Shown one piece after another: positions 61,633-64,000 of a stretch of DNA of 64,000 nt. Each line of letters begins with the position of its first letter. Within the stretch, counting starts at the first letter, position 1. The stretch comes from UBA8516 sp035455245 (GTDB lineage: Archaea > Thermoproteota > Nitrososphaeria > Nitrososphaerales > Nitrosopumilaceae): positions 1-64,000 of the forward strand of contig DATIFN010000003.1 in NCBI GenBank assembly GCA_035455245.1, given 5' to 3'. A model generated the notes under the pieces. That model saw only the letters and a list, made by a program, of their open reading frames with translations. It was not told the origin of the DNA and ran no database searches. Position numbers and translations under genes: made by a program.

Positions 61633-61913
61633 GTGCGTGCTAGCCGTAACCCTCCTTCTGTTTTTACGAGATTCAGCTATGCGGCCTACCTAAACAAAGT
61701 GCAGTCCTTGTAGTTTTATTTGGCCTTGCTCCGTGTGGGACAGCTCTTTCATTCTTTGCCGGAAACCTCAGGTTTTGCCATCATAGTACGCCGGGTCAGA
61801 TTTTTTTCTGTTCTGGAGCCAACCATCTCTGATTATCCATCTCTGGATCACACTCACTGCATGGAGGGAGGAGTTTCCTCTGCCTTAGCAGTAGCCCGTG
61901 CACCAGCTCGCAC
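61633..61913 (-). ncRNA. rnpB: RNase P RNA
   Basis: The minus strand shows the conserved 5' element GCAGAGGAAACTCC (about 61870-61885) and, near the 3' end, ACAGAAGGAGGGTTACGG, the ACAGAA...TTAC element of RNase P RNA. The ends GTGCGAGCT (from 61913) and AGCACGCAC (to 61633) pair to form helix P1. The stretch is richer in GC than its neighbours and has no coding frame on this strand. It is the catalytic RNA that trims tRNA 5' ends. CTTAAAAT lies about 30 bases upstream of the 5' end. Confidence 0.88.
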
Positions 61914-61962
61914 TTGCAAACACAAAGAAGAATTTTCTATTTTAAGATTGTTAAGACAAGGG

Positions 61963-63999
61963 TTACATTTTTGGTCCAAAATAATCCTCCTCTTCAGAAG
62001 GAGATTTTGCTCTCTTAGATTTAATGAAGAAGATTAGTCTCAGGACATCCAAATACATTCTGTATATGAAGCGATTTTCTCTCAATCGCGGTGCAATCGC
62101 GTTCCAGAAATATCTAGCTTGAATTCCAGACAACCTGGAGTTTCGTATTATAAATACTGTCTTGGGAGATTTTTCAACTACCTCCATGGTTTTTGGGCTA
62201 AATGCTTGATCGGATTGATTCCCTGCTCCGACAATTATTATTTCTGATTTTCCATTGTCAAAGTTTTGAAGAAGACTTTGTGTTACATTTTCTGTTTGCG
62301 AATAAACTCTTTCTACTGGAATTTTTTTCATGTCAAGATCAAACATCTTTTCATTAATTCTTCCCAAAATATCACGTTCTTCCTCAGGAGATTCAACAAC
62401 ACCTCTGACTATTCGTATTTTACTGTTTAATGATTTCGAAATAGAATTTGCAATTTCCAAACCGAGATTAGAATGTCGTCCTTTGTCATAAGAAACTACT
62501 ATGTTTGAAAGTTCGTTGTCAAAATTTTCTTTTAAGTGTACTCCGATGATATCACATGTGGTAAGTGAAAGCAACTTCCTGTTACTGCGCAAACTTTGAA
62601 AGTCCATAATAAGCAGGTTAATTCCCTGTTCTTCAACTGTTGCAAGTATTGCTTCGGTTACATCATGTGAAAGCCTTACTAGAAATCTGTGTTCGTCCGA
62701 ACTTGGCAGTATTTTTTTTAATTCATCAAGGGATTTTGTGGCAGGTTCTGCAAGATTCTGTGCAGATGAAAGTGGTACCAATATGGGAATTGTAACTACG
62801 CTAAGAAATGAAACCTCACCTTGTTTGTCCTGTGCTAATGCTAAACCTAATTTTGCCAGTTTTTCAGCTGTTTTTGGTTCATAAACAACCATTATGCGAT
62901 AATCCTTTCGTTGGGATGGACCCTCACTTGCCACGAGCGGCGCATAATGTTCAATCTCTTTTTTTGAAATATATAATTTGTAAATTGAAAAACCAATCAG
63001 TATCCATACAATAGCGATTGCCCAGCTCAGAGGATTGTAAATTAAAAGAAACACAGCCAATCCAACTTTAGCACTTATTCCGATAATTGGCATAATCGGA
63101 AACAGCGGTATTTTAAATCCGTAATCTAGTTTGTTGCCATAAAGTCTTCTAATTTGGATTCCGGCCCAATTTACTTGTGTAAATAAAAATAGAAACAACA
63201 CACCAGCTGCAATCGCAAGCTGTGTAACTGGAAGCCAAGACGCCATTACAAGCATGATAAAACCAGAAGCAATTATTGCAAAGTGTGGAGTATGATATTT
63301 AGAATGAATCGAACTAAAAATGTAAGGAAGGTTATACTGTCTTCCCATTGCAAACGATACCCTACTTGAAGAAAATGTTGTAGCACTCAAGCCTGCTACT
63401 GTTGATACCATACCACCAACCAAAGCCAGTATAGTTCCAAATGGTAGCAGGAATTCGGCAGCTTGTGGAATTCCAAGTTCCTGATAATCTCCGATAAATT
63501 TCCATGCCTCACCACCTATTTTGGTTGGGTCAAGCCCTACTAGAAATGAAAAAGTAAAAACGATGTAAATAACCGTAACACTACCAAGCGTTATGAAAAT
63601 TGCTCTTGGTATGTTCTTCTTGGGATTTTTTACTTCTTCTCCTGTCTGTACAATTATTTCATAACCTTCAAAGGCTATGTAGGTAATCCCCATTCCAAGC
63701 ATCATGCCCACAAAACCCTTTGGGAGCAGGTTCTGAAAGTTTGTAGCCCAGTTATGATTTACAAAACCCCAAGCCACAAGACCAGCTACAATAAAAGAAA
63801 TTATTATTCCAAGTTGAAGAAATGTTAGTCCATTTCCAACTTTTCCGGTAAGTGAAGCACCCCTGTAATTCACATATGTAAATATTATTACCGCAATGGC
63901 AGCTATGATGGTCTCGAGTGGAATTCCTCCATAATGAGACGATAACCCTAGGTTTGTAAGGAGACTGCCAAAAAATGAGCCAAAAGATACTGCGTATAG
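61963..63999 (-). CDS. APC-family permease with C-terminal universal-stress domains, 5' end beyond window
   Basis: The frame is open from the stop at 61963 through to the right edge, so the N-terminus lies outside; the GTG at 63873 is internal. The N-terminal part is an amino acid/polyamine permease of the APC type (GITYIAFEGYEIIVQTGEEVKNP, then SSRVSFAMGRQYNLP). After the last span, from about 62960 downward, come two universal stress protein domains (YRIMVVYEPKTAEKLAKLGLALA, and IIIVGAGNQ...SPKTVFIIR). Such fusions are likely transporters regulated by nucleotide binding. Convergent with nothing; RNase P RNA follows 50 bases downstream. Confidence 0.85.
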   Translation of the reverse strand, partial: LYAVSFGSFFGSLLTNLGLSSHYGGIPLETIIAAIAVIIFTYVNYRGASLTGKVGNGLTFLQLGIIISFIVAGLVAWGFVNHNWATNFQNLLPKGFVGMMLGMGITYIAFEGYEIIVQTGEEVKNPKKNIPRAIFITLGSVTVIYIVFTFSFLVGLDPTKIGGEAWKFIGDYQELGIPQAAEFLLPFGTILALVGGMVSTVAGLSATTFSSSRVSFAMGRQYNLPYIFSSIHSKYHTPHFAIIASGFIMLVMASWLPVTQLAIAAGVLFLFLFTQVNWAGIQIRRLYGNKLDYGFKIPLFPIMPIIGISAKVGLAVFLLIYNPLSWAIAIVWILIGFSIYKLYISKKEIEHYAPLVASEGPSQRKDYRIMVVYEPKTAEKLAKLGLALAQDKQGEVSFLSVVTIPILVPLSSAQNLAEPATKSLDELKKILPSSDEHRFLVRLSHDVTEAILATVEEQGINLLIMDFQSLRSNRKLLSLTTCDIIGVHLKENFDNELSNIVVSYDKGRHSNLGLEIANSISKSLNSKIRIVRGVVESPEEERDILGRINEKMFDLDMKKIPVERVYSQTENVTQSLLQNFDNGKSEIIIVGAGNQSDQAFSPKTMEVVEKSPKTVFIIRNSRLSGIQARYFWNAIAPRLRENRFIYRMYLDVLRLIFFIKSKRAKSPSEEEDYFGPKM

Positions 64000-64000
64000 A

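Noticed and set aside
61720..62037. Plus-strand 105-codon frame
   Set aside because: Lies antisense to RNase P RNA and the end of the permease; composition is not protein-like.

Overview
This window is a piece of chromosome from an ammonia-oxidising-type archaeon of the Nitrososphaerota (Thaumarchaeota), most likely the AT-rich Nitrosopumilales lineage. This is inferred from gene content, since no rRNA is present. Supporting genes are CdvA with a PRC-barrel, TFB, archaeal-type ProRS, FEN1, an XPD-like helicase, Sec61beta, SUI1/aIF1, an intron-bearing tRNA-Ser, archaeal RNase P RNA, three F420 genes (cofC, cofD, cofE) and surface proteins ending in the IPSW-type C-terminal motif. Many starts are GTG or TTG, and TATA boxes typically sit 24-30 bases before the start codon, which points to leaderless transcripts.

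Layout. 1-4.7 kb: two secreted proteins read leftward, one a very large metzincin-type metalloprotease with a palindrome between its TATA box and its start. 4.8-7.7 kb: a divergent P-II protein, small proteins of unknown function and a TPR/winged-helix-like protein. 7.7-18.2 kb: a sulfur, cofactor and redox neighbourhood with rhodanese, siroheme sulfite/nitrite reductase, inositol-phosphate synthase, Thi4, thioredoxin reductase, cysteine synthase, a TusA-like protein, a PHP phosphoesterase, CofE and a SerB-like phosphatase. 18.3-31.3 kb: housekeeping genes: ProRS, a DedA-like protein, a tldD-udg-mpg operon, PINA ATPase, a DtxR-type regulator, a DUF192 protein, acetyl-CoA synthetase, CdvA and a duplicated ThyX-family protein. 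31.4-36.2 kb: a cell-surface cassette with an 11-unit tandem repeat protein and three small membrane or secreted proteins. 36.2-49.5 kb: FEN1, tRNA-Ser, XPD-like helicase, Cdc48, TFB, a TRAM protein, an MDR oxidoreductase, a JAMM protease and several small proteins. 49.5-54.4 kb: a peptide-type ABC importer without an ATPase gene. 54.6-61 kb: a nuclease, DUF2070, Sec61beta, a zinc protein, aIF1, a CPBP protease, cofC and cofD. 61.6 kb to the end: RNase P RNA and an APC permease with universal-stress domains that runs off the right edge.

How the genes fit together. Sulfite reductase can supply sulfide to cysteine synthase, with SerB making serine, TusA and rhodanese trafficking sulfane sulfur, and Thi4 consuming sulfur for thiamin. 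CofD, CofC and CofE are three steps of F420 assembly. Udg and Mpg form one base-excision repair operon. Cdc48 (with a proteasome-docking-like tail) and the JAMM protease suggest regulated proteolysis.

I found no CRISPR array, integrase, transposase or clear defence island, and the window reads as core chromosome. The most unusual points are an apparently AUU-initiated cdc48, a tusA-like gene whose start is cut off by one extra base, a possible frameshifted small membrane gene, a two-domain ThyX whose signature motif is split between its halves, an apparently circularly permuted peptide-binding protein, and three genes below 60 codons that simple gene calling would miss (Sec61beta, a zinc-finger protein fused in an operon to an HNH protein, and a 56-residue protein).
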